A DNA stretch of 64,000 nt from an uncultured Prevotellaceae bacterium (GTDB lineage: Bacteria > Bacteroidota > Bacteroidia > Bacteroidales > Bacteroidaceae): assembly GCA_902768785.1 (NCBI GenBank), contig CACXMM010000001.1, positions 124,001 through 188,000 of the forward strand, in the 5' to 3' direction. The notes under the pieces were generated by a model. That model did no database searches. It was not told the origin of the DNA and worked only from the letters and a program-made list of their open reading frames with translations. Shown here in pieces: positions 34,791-43,753 of the stretch; position 1 is the first letter of the stretch; every line of letters begins with the position of its first letter. The position numbers and the translations under genes are program-made.

Positions 34791-35807
34791 TTATCTTGGC
34801 AAGGGCCTGTCTCCAGGAGGTGGAGGTGGAGGTGTACCATGGGGTTTCAAGGGATGTGGCACTGGATGGTCTCCATTGACCATCGGCCTATCCACAAGTG
34901 GCTCATCGGATCCGCGGTCATCTGGTGGTGAAGGCCGTCCCTGAGGATCATTGGGTGGTGGTGGTCCTCCCGGCGTTCCTGCTTCACGGTGGGCAGAATC
35001 GCGTTTTTCCTCGTCGCTCAGTTCCTTCCTCTTCTGTCTTTCTGCTTCATGCACACGAATGACACGGATCTTGTTCAGCACCATAACCTTCAGTGTTGTC
35101 TGCGTAGCATTTCTGTCACGATTCAGATAGAACAGTCCACGCACCCCTTTGATACCGAGTGATTTGTCATCGAAAATCTCCATGGAGTAGTGAGTGTCGG
35201 AAGACATATGCATTAAGCGGGTAGCCACACTGTCGTTGGTAAATCTCACAGCAAGGATAGCTATGCCATCACGCATTCCCTCTTGGTAGAGAAACTGCGT
35301 ATCAAAATCCATCACGATGCGGTCCCCTTTATGATAAGAGGTATCTACAGGAAGCTCAAACGACACCTTGTTATAGGGAGCCTGAGGAATAAACGTGTAG
35401 CATCGTTCACCGATCCATACATTTGCAGCCTCACCATTTTCCACATTATAACGGTTCACACTTCCTACGTCAGCACCTAAGGCCATGGCCTCGTTACCCA
35501 TGCGCTTTGCTAACCGCTCGTATATCTCATGCAGTTTGTCAGCATGACGGGTATAATACACCATCGAAGAGTCAAACTCAGCCTCTGTCACACCATGTTT
35601 CTTCAGCACAGCCAACTTATACAACACACTATTATAGATACGGGTGGAGTCCATGATTTGGTTGGCCATGGCATCGGCTACATGGTAGTCAAAAAGAATA
35701 TCCTCCATGTCACCAGGTTGAATGACATGGCGGGGTATTGACGGCTTACAGGCAAAAAACAAGGCAACCGTCAGCAGGATGAACAGGCTATTCAGTTGTT
35801 GTCTCAT
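34791..35807 (-). CDS. DUF4296 lipoprotein with Pro-rich tail
   Basis: A 338-residue lipoprotein (MRQQLNSLFILLTVALFFAC, lipobox Cys at 20). The DUF4296 domain is near the N-terminus (VIQPGDMEDILFDYHVADAM ... YKLAVLKKHGVTEAEFDSSM), followed by a beta-rich domain to about residue 240. The last about 80 residues are charged then rich in Pro and Asp (GGPPPPNDPQGRP, TPPPPPPGDRPLP). The tail is unusual beside the compact family core. It overlaps lspA by 20 bp, a fitting place for a lipoprotein downstream of the lipoprotein signal peptidase. Function unknown. Confidence 0.87.
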   Translation of the reverse strand: MRQQLNSLFILLTVALFFACKPSIPRHVIQPGDMEDILFDYHVADAMANQIMDSTRIYNSVLYKLAVLKKHGVTEAEFDSSMVYYTRHADKLHEIYERLAKRMGNEAMALGADVGSVNRYNVENGEAANVWIGERCYTFIPQAPYNKVSFELPVDTSYHKGDRIVMDFDTQFLYQEGMRDGIAILAVRFTNDSVATRLMHMSSDTHYSMEIFDDKSLGIKGVRGLFYLNRDRNATQTTLKVMVLNKIRVIRVHEAERQKRKELSDEEKRDSAHREAGTPGGPPPPNDPQGRPSPPDDRGSDEPLVDRPMVNGDHPVPHPLKPHGTPPPPPPGDRPLPR

Positions 35808-36447
35808 GAACCTCCTCCGGTTTTCTTTTCAACGACACTGTTGCCAACTCTTTTCTAAAGAACAAAAGTAATAAGACAACGCCCACGGAGATGCAGGCAT
35901 CAGCGAAGTTAAACACAGGACTGAAAAACACATAAGGTTGTCCGCCCCAGATAGGAAGCCAATCGGGTAATGTAGTCTCGATGAGCGGGAAATAGAACAT
36001 ATCTACTACCCTCCCCCTGAGGAAGGGTGCATAGCCGTCGCCCCAAGGAACAAGATATGATGGCTCGAAAGGGGTTGACTGCGTAAAACAGGTCCCATAG
36101 AACATCGAGTCGAAGATATTTCCTGCTGCTCCGGCCATCACCATCGCAAGACAGATAATATAACCGCGGCGGGCATTTTCCTTCACCTGCAGCCAGATAT
36201 AATATCCTATCACGCTGACAGCCACAATGCGGAACAGGCTCAGTACGATCTTATTAATAAAGGTCATACCATAAGCCATTCCGTTGTTCTCTATAAAGTT
36301 GATATAGAACCACGGTGTAATCTCGATGCTCTCGTGCAGACACATGGATGTTTTCACCCAGATCTTGATTATCTGGTCAATCACCAACAGTGCTACAACA
36401 ATCAACACGGCCATCAGGCCTTTTCTTCCGTTGCTACTACTCATCAA
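35788..36447 (-). CDS. lspA: lipoprotein signal peptidase (signal peptidase II)
   Basis: Cleaves signal peptides of diacylated prolipoproteins in the inner membrane. The 219-residue protein has four membrane helices and both catalytic Asp motifs: AGAAGNIFDSMFYG and FNFADACISVGVV. A roughly 40-residue insert between them (GTCFTQSTPFEPSYLVPWGD and IETTLPDWLPIWGG) is common in Bacteroidetes LspA. It overlaps dksA-like by 4 bp and the DUF4296 gene by 20 bp. Confidence 0.96.
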   Translation of the reverse strand: MMSSSNGRKGLMAVLIVVALLVIDQIIKIWVKTSMCLHESIEITPWFYINFIENNGMAYGMTFINKIVLSLFRIVAVSVIGYYIWLQVKENARRGYIICLAMVMAGAAGNIFDSMFYGTCFTQSTPFEPSYLVPWGDGYAPFLRGRVVDMFYFPLIETTLPDWLPIWGGQPYVFFSPVFNFADACISVGVVLLLLFFRKELATVSLKRKPEEVHETTTE

Positions 36448-36824
36448 TGTTTCTTTCCCATCTTGCTCTGAACGCTGAGCGTGGCATGCGGTACGGCACG
36501 CAGGCGCTCCTTGGGTATCAGCTCACCCGTCATTCTGTCGATGCCATAGGTTTTGTTCTGAACGCGGACAAGTGCAGCCTCCAAACCTTGGATGAATTTC
36601 TGCAGTCGTGATGCCTGCATAATCAGTTCCTCTTTGGTTTGGGTGGCACTTCCCTCTTCCAGCACTTTGTATGTAGGTGACGTATCATCTACATCATTGC
36701 CATCAGCATTCATCAACTGGCGCATCATCTGGTTATAGTCATGACGCGCAGTAGCTAGTTTCTCATTGATAATGACTTTGAACTCCTCAAGTTCCTCGTC
36801 ACTGTAACGTGTTTTTTCTGCCAT
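36444..36824 (-). CDS. TraR/DksA-family protein without zinc cysteines
   Basis: A 126-residue protein of the DksA/TraR family, which binds the RNA polymerase secondary channel. A coiled coil (about 8-75) precedes the C-terminal segment YGIDRMTGELIPKERLRAVP. That motif normally begins YGxC and often has further cysteines; here Asp replaces Cys and the protein has no Cys at all, so no zinc finger can form. It lies 8 bp after ileS and overlaps lspA by 4 bp. Regulation of transcription is the family role; the effect here is unknown. Confidence 0.9.
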   Translation of the reverse strand: MAEKTRYSDEELEEFKVIINEKLATARHDYNQMMRQLMNADGNDVDDTSPTYKVLEEGSATQTKEELIMQASRLQKFIQGLEAALVRVQNKTYGIDRMTGELIPKERLRAVPHATLSVQSKMGKKH

Positions 36825-36832
36825 AATCTTAA

Positions 36833-39800
36833 TCAGATCTTTGATACGGTAATATTCAGATCGAAGTCATCGAACTCTACTACAGGACCGTCATTCGGTT
36901 CAATGCGTATAGAGTCAGCTAATACTTGTGTCTTGATATAGTCATCAAACACTTTGATGGCTGCATCGGTTTGTTCTTGGGAGGATACGATCACACAGAT
37001 ACGGTCTGTAATCTCAAAGCCAGCATCCTTACGCATATTCTGAATGCGGTTGATCAGCTCACGAGCCATACCTTCCTGACGCAGCTCATCTGTAAGTTCA
37101 ATCTCCAAGGCGACAGTCAGATTTCCTTCGTTGGCAACGAGCCATCCTGGGATATCCTCACTGATAATCTCCACGTCGGCGGCTTCCACCACGGCTTGCT
37201 GACCTTCCACCTCCAGGGTGATGGAACCCTTCTCCTCCAATGTCTTGATATCCTCTTGTGAGAGAGTGGTCATCTGAGCGGCAATACCTTTCATGAGCTT
37301 GCCGAACTTCTTACCCATGGTACGGAAGTTGCATTTCACCTTCTTCACCAAGATACCACTACCCTCCACGAACTTCAGTTCCTTTACATTCACCTCGTTC
37401 ATGATCAGGTCTTTCACGGCCTCAATGTGTTCACGCTGCTTCTCATCAACAGCAGGAATCATAATGCTCTGCAGGGGCTGGCGCACTTTGATGTTCACCT
37501 TACGACGCAGGGCGAGCACCATAGACGTAATCTTTTGTGCCATCTCCATGCGTGCCTCCAGATCAAGATCGATACACGACTGATTACAAGAAGGGAACAT
37601 GGTCAGGTGAACACTATCTGACTTACCACCCAGGTCTTTGTACAACTGATCAGCATAGAACGGTGCGAACGGAGCCAGTAACTTCGAAACAGTTTTCAGA
37701 CAGAGATAAAGTGTCTGGTAAGCGCTCAGCTTGTCCGTACTCATCTCCTTTCCCCAGAAGCGTTTGCGGTTCAAGCGTACATACCAGTTACTCAGGTCGT
37801 CATTCACAAACGAATCAATTAAACGACCTGCCCTCGTCGGCTCGAAGTCTGCCAAGGCTGCATCCACCCCTTTGATCAGGGAGTTCACCTTCGAAATAAT
37901 CCAACGATCAATCTCCGGTCGTTTCTCCATCTCCACAGCTGCCGCTTTGGGATTGAAGCCATCCACATTGGCATAGAGGGCGAAGAAGCTATAGGTATTG
38001 TATAAGGTACCGAAGAATTTCCTTCGCATCTCATCAACTCCTGCAGGATCATATTTCAGGTTATCCCACGGCTGGGTGTTTGTCAACATATAAAGTCGTA
38101 CAGCATCGGCTCCGTTACGTTCAATCTCAGCAAAGGGGTTCACCACATTTCCTAAATGCTTTGACATCTTAATACCTTTGGCATCGAGGACAAGACCCGT
38201 AGAGATCACGTTCTTGAAAGCCACACTGTCGAAGATCATCGTAGCGATGGCATGCAGCGTAAAGAACCAGCCTCGTGTCTGATCCACTCCCTCATTGATG
38301 AAGTCAGCGGGATATGCCAGTGCCTTGTCAATAGCATCCTTGTTTTCAAACGGATAATGCCCCTGAGCATAAGGCATGGAGCCGGAGTCGAACCACACAT
38401 CGATGAGGTCTGCCTCACGATACAAAGGCTGTCCGCTCTCACCCACCAAGATAATGTCATCGACATATGGGCGGTGTATATCAATCTTATCATAGTTTTC
38501 CTGAGAATAGTCACCAGGAACAAAACCTTTCTCTTTCAGCGGATTGTTCTTCATCACACCGACTGCCACCGCTTTGTCTATCTCATTGTACAACTCCTCC
38601 AATGATCCAATACAGATCTCCTCACGGGTATCTTTATTTCGCCAAATAGGTAACGGTGTTCCCCAGAAGCGTGAACGAGAGAGGTTCCAGTCGTTCAGGT
38701 TCTCTAACCAGTTTCCAAAACGACCTGTTCCCGTACTTTCAGGTTTCCAGTTGATGGTCTTGTTCAGCTCCACCATCCGTTCCTTACAAGCTGTTGAGCG
38801 GATAAACCAGGAATCCAGAGGATAGTAAAGCACCGGCTTATCTGTACGCCAGCAGTGAGGATAGTTATGTACGTGCTTTTCTATTTTATAAGCACTACCC
38901 TCCTGTTTCATCTCCATGCAGATCACAATGTTCAGGTCTTCTGCCTTGGCAGCGGCCTTCTCATCATATTTGCCATCGACATTGAACTCAGGAGCATAAG
39001 CATTCTTCACATAGTCACCGGCATGACGACCGTATTTCTCCTGATCCACACATTTCTCCATGAACTCCTTGGCCATCTCATCCATCAGGTAGTATTTTCC
39101 CTGAAGATCAACCATCGGTCGGGTTTCACCACCATGGTTAATGATGAACAATGAAGGAATACCAGCATCTTTTGCCACCTTGGCATCATCAGCACCGAAA
39201 GTTGGAGCGATATGTACAATACCCGTACCATCCTCTGTGGTCACATAGTCACCAGGGATGACACGGAACGCCAGTTCCTCCATCTCAACAAAGGTGTCGC
39301 CACCTACCTGGAACTGCTGAGAGGCATGCTCAGCAGCGTATTCCTTTACGAAGTCAGCAGAAGCAGCCTCCACCTTCTCACAGGGTTTTACCCAGGGCAT
39401 CAGCTGTTCATAACGCATGCCTAACAAATCGGAGCCTTTATAATTACCCACGATGCGATAAGGAATCACTTTGTCACCAGGTTTATACTCTTCCATCGAA
39501 GCATACTCACCCTCGGGCTTCAGATAACCATCCACACGAGCAGCTGCCATCACAGCACTGATCTTCTCCCCATTATAGGGGTTGAAGGTCTGCACACAGA
39601 CATAGTCGATCTTCGGGCCTACACACAGAGCGGTATTCGAAGGTAATGTCCACGGTGTCGTTGTCCATGCTAAGAAGACGGGGGTTCCCCACTGAGTCAT
39701 CTCAGGACGAGGATCCACAATCTTGAATTGTGCTGTCACAGTGGTATCCTTCACATCACGGTAACAGCCTGGCTGGTTCAGCTCATGACTCGACAATCCT

Positions 39801-40381
39801 GTTCCAGCTGCAGGAGAATACGGTTGAATGGTATAACCCTTGTAGAGCAGTCCTTTCTGATAGAATTGCTTGAGCAGCCACCATAAGGTCTCAATATATT
39901 TGTTGTCATAGGTGATATATGGATGATCCAGGTCCACAAAGTAACCCATCTTCTCAGTCAGATCACGCCACTCCTGCGTGAACATCATCACATTATGGCG
40001 GCAAGCAGCGTTATAGTCTTCTATGGAAATATAGCGCGGTGAAGCAGGATTGTCAATATCAGCCTTAGTGATTCCCTTTTCTTTCTCCACACCTAATTCC
40101 ACAGGCAGTCCATGAGTATCCCATCCGGCCTTGCGATGCACTTGATAGCCCTTCATCGTTTTGTAACGATTGAATGTATCCTTGATGGTGCGAGCCAAGA
40201 CATGGTGAATACCAGGATGACCATTTGCCGAAGGAGGACCTTCGAAGAATACAAATTGAGGACAGCCTTCACGCTCTGAGATGGAACGATGGAACACATC
40301 CATCTTGTTCCATGCTTCCAGAACCTGTTTATTGGTCTCCGCCAGATTCAGACCATTATGCTCGGCGAATTTCTTTGCCAT
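36833..40381 (-). CDS. ileS: isoleucyl-tRNA synthetase
   Basis: Charges tRNA-Ile. The 1182-residue length fits the longer, eukaryote-like IleRS clade used by Bacteroidetes. The HIGH region is PPSANGHPGIHHVLART, the editing domain contains VFLAWTTTPWTLPSNTA, and the KMSKS loop is KGIKMSKHLGNVVNPF. The anticodon-binding domain and a long C-terminal region follow. A strong promoter lies at 40422-40452. It leads the ileS-dksA-lspA-DUF4296 operon. Confidence 0.97.
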   Translation of the reverse strand: MAKKFAEHNGLNLAETNKQVLEAWNKMDVFHRSISEREGCPQFVFFEGPPSANGHPGIHHVLARTIKDTFNRYKTMKGYQVHRKAGWDTHGLPVELGVEKEKGITKADIDNPASPRYISIEDYNAACRHNVMMFTQEWRDLTEKMGYFVDLDHPYITYDNKYIETLWWLLKQFYQKGLLYKGYTIQPYSPAAGTGLSSHELNQPGCYRDVKDTTVTAQFKIVDPRPEMTQWGTPVFLAWTTTPWTLPSNTALCVGPKIDYVCVQTFNPYNGEKISAVMAAARVDGYLKPEGEYASMEEYKPGDKVIPYRIVGNYKGSDLLGMRYEQLMPWVKPCEKVEAASADFVKEYAAEHASQQFQVGGDTFVEMEELAFRVIPGDYVTTEDGTGIVHIAPTFGADDAKVAKDAGIPSLFIINHGGETRPMVDLQGKYYLMDEMAKEFMEKCVDQEKYGRHAGDYVKNAYAPEFNVDGKYDEKAAAKAEDLNIVICMEMKQEGSAYKIEKHVHNYPHCWRTDKPVLYYPLDSWFIRSTACKERMVELNKTINWKPESTGTGRFGNWLENLNDWNLSRSRFWGTPLPIWRNKDTREEICIGSLEELYNEIDKAVAVGVMKNNPLKEKGFVPGDYSQENYDKIDIHRPYVDDIILVGESGQPLYREADLIDVWFDSGSMPYAQGHYPFENKDAIDKALAYPADFINEGVDQTRGWFFTLHAIATMIFDSVAFKNVISTGLVLDAKGIKMSKHLGNVVNPFAEIERNGADAVRLYMLTNTQPWDNLKYDPAGVDEMRRKFFGTLYNTYSFFALYANVDGFNPKAAAVEMEKRPEIDRWIISKVNSLIKGVDAALADFEPTRAGRLIDSFVNDDLSNWYVRLNRKRFWGKEMSTDKLSAYQTLYLCLKTVSKLLAPFAPFYADQLYKDLGGKSDSVHLTMFPSCNQSCIDLDLEARMEMAQKITSMVLALRRKVNIKVRQPLQSIMIPAVDEKQREHIEAVKDLIMNEVNVKELKFVEGSGILVKKVKCNFRTMGKKFGKLMKGIAAQMTTLSQEDIKTLEEKGSITLEVEGQQAVVEAADVEIISEDIPGWLVANEGNLTVALEIELTDELRQEGMARELINRIQNMRKDAGFEITDRICVIVSSQEQTDAAIKVFDDYIKTQVLADSIRIEPNDGPVVEFDDFDLNITVSKI

Positions 40382-40421
40382 ATTCTTACCTTATTTAATT
40401 ATATGTTTTCTTTTTGGGGCA

Positions 40422-40452
40422 CAAAGGTAAGAAAAATTATCCTATCCACAAA
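40422..40452 (-). promoter_or_regulatory. Bacteroidota promoter for the ileS operon
   Basis: The minus strand reads TTTG, 19 bases, TACCTTTG; the -7 box ends 40 bases before the ileS ATG. Confidence 0.8.
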
Positions 40453-40488
40453 GAAATTATCATCTTTTAAACCATCTATAACAAAAAG

Positions 40489-40520
40489 GCGATTGCATTC
40501 ACTGCAACCGCTGCTTCTTT
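40489..40520. terminator. possible bidirectional terminator hairpin
   Basis: Stem GCGATTGCA / TGCAACCGC (one mismatch) around TTCAC, followed on the plus strand by TGCTTCTTTTTT and on the minus strand by CTTTTTG. It sits where no annotated gene ends, which suggests a short transcript in this region. Confidence 0.5.
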
Positions 40521-40900
40521 TTTCTATGCTTCTTCTCTCAAATTGTTCTTTGTCTATTTCCTATTCATGAAATCCTGAAAGAATCTTGATACCTTTATAG
40601 AAAACTAAACCTAATAATATCAAAAATACAACATTCTTCTCAAATGCTATGCAAAAGTACACTGTTTCTTTCATTCTGCCTTCATATTTACAATGAAAAT
40701 ATAAAAAAGGCATTTATTATTGACGTAAATCAAAAGCCGTGTTCGTACACAAGAAAGGCTTCTATCCAAGATTGTGAAAAAAACACCGACAAAACTACAA
40801 AAAACTATATCTTTTTAATAATTTATAAAGAAAAAAGTGTATATTTGCAAGACATAAAGGAAAAACGAAATTATTATTAATCTATTAAACTGATAACGTT

Positions 40901-42379
40901 ATGACACTTACCATGGTAATCCAGCTACTTATCGTATTGCTGGCTCTCTGGGTGGGATCAAGATTCGGAAGTTTGGCGCTTGGTGCTATTTCCGGTATTG
41001 GTCTGGCCATCCTTGTTTTCGGTTGGGGCATGAAACCCGGTTCACCTCCCACCGACGTGATTTACATTATCATTGCTGCAGTAACCTGTGCTGGTGTTCT
41101 TCAGGCATCTGGTGGTATGGACTGGATGATTCAGATTGCAGAGAAGATGCTTCGTAAGCATCCTGACCGCATCACTTTCCTCGCTCCCCTCACCACATTC
41201 TTCCTCACCGTATTAGTAGGAACGGGACACGTGGTTTATACGCTGATGCCTATTATCTGTGACATCGCCTTGAAGAAAGGTATTCGTCCAGAACGTCCCT
41301 GTGGTGTAGCCAGTATCGCCTCACAGGTGGGTATCACCTGTTCACCCATCGCTGCGGCCGTGGTGGCTTTCTCTGCCATCTCTGCATCCAACGGATTCCA
41401 TGTAAACAACCTACAGATTATTATGGTGACCATCCCTGCCTGTCTGTGTGGTTTGATGGCCGCTGCCACAGCATCTTATCGTCGTGGTAAGGACCTTGAC
41501 AAGGATCCTCAGTTCCAGGAGCGTTTGAAGGACCCTGCACAGTATCAGTATATCTATGGCAGTAATGCCACCACACTCGACAAAAAGATTGCTCCGGAAT
41601 CAAAGCATGCTGTTTATGTATTCCTCGGTGCATTGGCTATCATCGTCCTCTTCTCTATCGTACAGATGTTCGGTGGAAACTTGTTACCGTCATATGACAC
41701 AGTTCAGGCTGTAAAGGGTGGACCAGCCTCTATTACGCTGGCAGACGGCGTTACTGAGACTGCCAAGCAATTAGCCAGTGCCGGCATCGTGATGGAGGGT
41801 GTCACTGAGACGGTCAAGAAACCACTGGCCATGAACCTTGTTATCCAAATCATCATGATCTCTGCTGCTGCTCTGATGATTATCTTCTGCAAGGCAAAGC
41901 CAAAGAAAGCTGTGGGTGGTGCCGTATGGCAGTCTGGAATGGTAGCCGTGGTAGCCATCTACGGCATCGCTTGGTTGGCTGATACATACTTCAGCAGTTA
42001 TATGAAGGAGATGCAGTTGATGCTTACTGACCTCGTTTCTGCTTATCCCTGGACCATCGCCATCGCATTCTTCCTTGTTTCTGTGCTTATCAACTCCCAA
42101 GGTGCTGTTGTGGTGGCTATGCTCCCGCTGGGCTATACCTTAGGAATTGAAGGCTGGGTTTTGCTGGGTGTTCTTCCCTCGGTATATGGATACTTCTTCA
42201 TCCCGAACTATCCTTCGGATATCGCCACGGTGAACTTCGACCGTTCAGGAACGACTGTTATCGGAAAATACCTGTTAAACCACTCGTTCATGATGCCTGG
42301 ATTGATCAGTGTGATCACCAGTACCATTGTGGCTTATGCCCTGTCGTATCTGTTCCACAATGTATTTGGGATGTATTAA
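40901..42379 (+). CDS. dcuB: anaerobic C4-dicarboxylate antiporter (Dcu family)
   Basis: Exchanges fumarate, malate or aspartate for succinate during anaerobic growth. The 492-residue inner-membrane protein has about ten to twelve helices and the Dcu features GVLQASGGMDWMIQIAEKML, LVGTGHVVYTLMPIICDIA and CGVASIASQVGITCSPIAAA; near the end FIPNYPSDIATVNFDRSGTT. A roughly 40-residue insert at about 265-310 is not in the short E. coli forms. DcuA and DcuB cannot be firmly separated by eye. A -7 box TATATTTG lies at 40840-40847 and a strong terminator follows. Confidence 0.92.
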   Translation: MTLTMVIQLLIVLLALWVGSRFGSLALGAISGIGLAILVFGWGMKPGSPPTDVIYIIIAAVTCAGVLQASGGMDWMIQIAEKMLRKHPDRITFLAPLTTFFLTVLVGTGHVVYTLMPIICDIALKKGIRPERPCGVASIASQVGITCSPIAAAVVAFSAISASNGFHVNNLQIIMVTIPACLCGLMAAATASYRRGKDLDKDPQFQERLKDPAQYQYIYGSNATTLDKKIAPESKHAVYVFLGALAIIVLFSIVQMFGGNLLPSYDTVQAVKGGPASITLADGVTETAKQLASAGIVMEGVTETVKKPLAMNLVIQIIMISAAALMIIFCKAKPKKAVGGAVWQSGMVAVVAIYGIAWLADTYFSSYMKEMQLMLTDLVSAYPWTIAIAFFLVSVLINSQGAVVVAMLPLGYTLGIEGWVLLGVLPSVYGYFFIPNYPSDIATVNFDRSGTTVIGKYLLNHSFMMPGLISVITSTIVAYALSYLFHNVFGMY

Positions 42380-42453
42380 ACATCCAGTCAAAGTGTGAAG
42401 CAAAGCAATTATTCTGTGTTAACACTATAAGAACACGGTTTATACTATCATCC

Positions 42454-42497
42454 AAGACCGCCGGATTTGATGAACAAATCCGGCGGTCTTGCTTTTT
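42454..42497 (+). terminator. strong intrinsic terminator after dcuB
   Basis: A perfect 15-bp stem AAGACCGCCGGATTT / AAATCCGGCGGTCTT with a 7-base loop, followed by GCTTTTTG. Confidence 0.93.
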
Positions 42498-42548
42498 GAG
42501 TTATCTGAGATATCTATCCATTGCTTCATGTCTTCATAATGCTTGTTT

Positions 42549-43715
42549 CTAAAGCCTCAAACCAACAGAGGCATTCACCTGCCATTCAGTCAGACTACCA
42601 CTGTTTCGTTCATGTTTGAAGCGGTAATCATTGAGTACAGCATTGGCATTAAAAAAACAGTCACCAAGATTATAGGTTACCGACAGACGGGCATCGATAA
42701 TAGGAATGACACGGCTATGGGTAATGGTTTTCTCGTGACCTTCCAGTGGCCACAGCGAATAGTATTTCTTCACGGTCTCCTCATCATCCAAGTCTAAATC
42801 GTCATCAAAACCGGTATCCGGGTCACGGTGAATTCGGATCTCGTCTTCGCGGAAACGGGAGTTATAGCGCCACACATCGAGCCGGTTATAGGCCGTCAGC
42901 ATCAGCATCCCCATCGCACTGATCAACAGTCCCCTACAGGGAACATAATTATAAGCATAGCCTCCGCCAAGACTCACCTGATACTGTTTCATACGACCGA
43001 TATCGTTCATATAAAAGATGAAGTCAGCATCGTATCCCTCATCGTAGGCAATGGTAGAATGATAATACATGGCTCCAACCATGAACGAGCCGGCAGAACG
43101 TTTCTGGATGACACTCTGATCGTAGGCAGCCGCATAGGAGAAGTGCTTTCCATTAAAAAGGTAGTATCCGTCAAAAGAGAGTACCCTGACCTTGATGGGA
43201 CTAGACAGTGAATAGGGATATTCAAACTCCTCCCATTCTGGCATATAGCCTTTCAGTTTAAGGATAGGCTCATCGGTCTGGAATTTGTGTATGCGGAAAT
43301 TCACGCCATACGCTCCCCCCATGGCACCCAGTTTAAAGATACTTCCATTGTCGCCACCCACGTTTTTGGAATAGCCTAAGCCGTACCCTCTATAACCCGC
43401 CCAAATTCCAGTATATACGGAAGGAGCGGTCTTGATACGGGGCTCCCAAAAGATATCGCCCCACTCGTCAGCAAACATAGCCTTCCCATCGAGCACGGCT
43501 TTCATCTTCAAGTCGCTCTGACTGACATTTCCCTGTACAATGAGCTGCCAAGGTTTCTCGGGAGAATCGATATACCGACGGTCAACCCCACTGACACTCA
43601 TCGAGTCGATGAACGTGCCCAGTTTTCCAATCCAATTGCCGATGCCTCCTTTGGCCGATATGTTTCCACATACAGTCATTAAGACTAGGATGGATATATA
43701 GATTCTCTTTCCCAT
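42549..43715 (-). CDS. DUF4421 outer-membrane beta-barrel protein
   Basis: A 388-residue exported protein. The signal peptide is MGKRIYISILVLMTVCGNISA; the mature part begins with the DUF4421-type segment VDRRYIDSPEKPWQLIVQGN and continues with alternating aromatic strands (YTGIWAGYRGYGLGYS, ISAMGMLMLTAYNRLD) to a C-terminal NASVGLRL typical of barrels. An acidic loop DDDLDLDDEE lies near residue 320. The start at 43715 is chosen because the frame upstream has no signal peptide. It is last in a four-gene envelope cluster after the calcineurin-like lipoprotein (38 bp). Function unknown. Confidence 0.83.
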   Translation of the reverse strand: MGKRIYISILVLMTVCGNISAKGGIGNWIGKLGTFIDSMSVSGVDRRYIDSPEKPWQLIVQGNVSQSDLKMKAVLDGKAMFADEWGDIFWEPRIKTAPSVYTGIWAGYRGYGLGYSKNVGGDNGSIFKLGAMGGAYGVNFRIHKFQTDEPILKLKGYMPEWEEFEYPYSLSSPIKVRVLSFDGYYLFNGKHFSYAAAYDQSVIQKRSAGSFMVGAMYYHSTIAYDEGYDADFIFYMNDIGRMKQYQVSLGGGYAYNYVPCRGLLISAMGMLMLTAYNRLDVWRYNSRFREDEIRIHRDPDTGFDDDLDLDDEETVKKYYSLWPLEGHEKTITHSRVIPIIDARLSVTYNLGDCFFNANAVLNDYRFKHERNSGSLTEWQVNASVGLRL

Positions 43716-43753
43716 AGTTATCAGAAAGACACAATGATATTGCTTACGTAGAA

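Larger units (their letters stand above)
40382..40900. other. 519-bp AT-rich region between ileS and the dicarboxylate antiporter
   Basis: Divergent intergenic region. It holds the ileS promoter (40422-40452), a hairpin at 40489-40511, a possible minus-strand -7 box TACTTTTG at 40652-40659, and the antiporter -7 box TATATTTG at 40840-40847. No convincing protein gene above 60 codons is seen; a very short hydrophobic reading frame on the minus strand is listed among the findings. Confidence 0.7.

Noticed and set aside
40644-40880. 78-codon plus-strand reading frame before dcuB
   Set aside because: Low-complexity, Lys/Ile/Tyr-rich product of AT-rich DNA; it runs across the dcuB -7 box.
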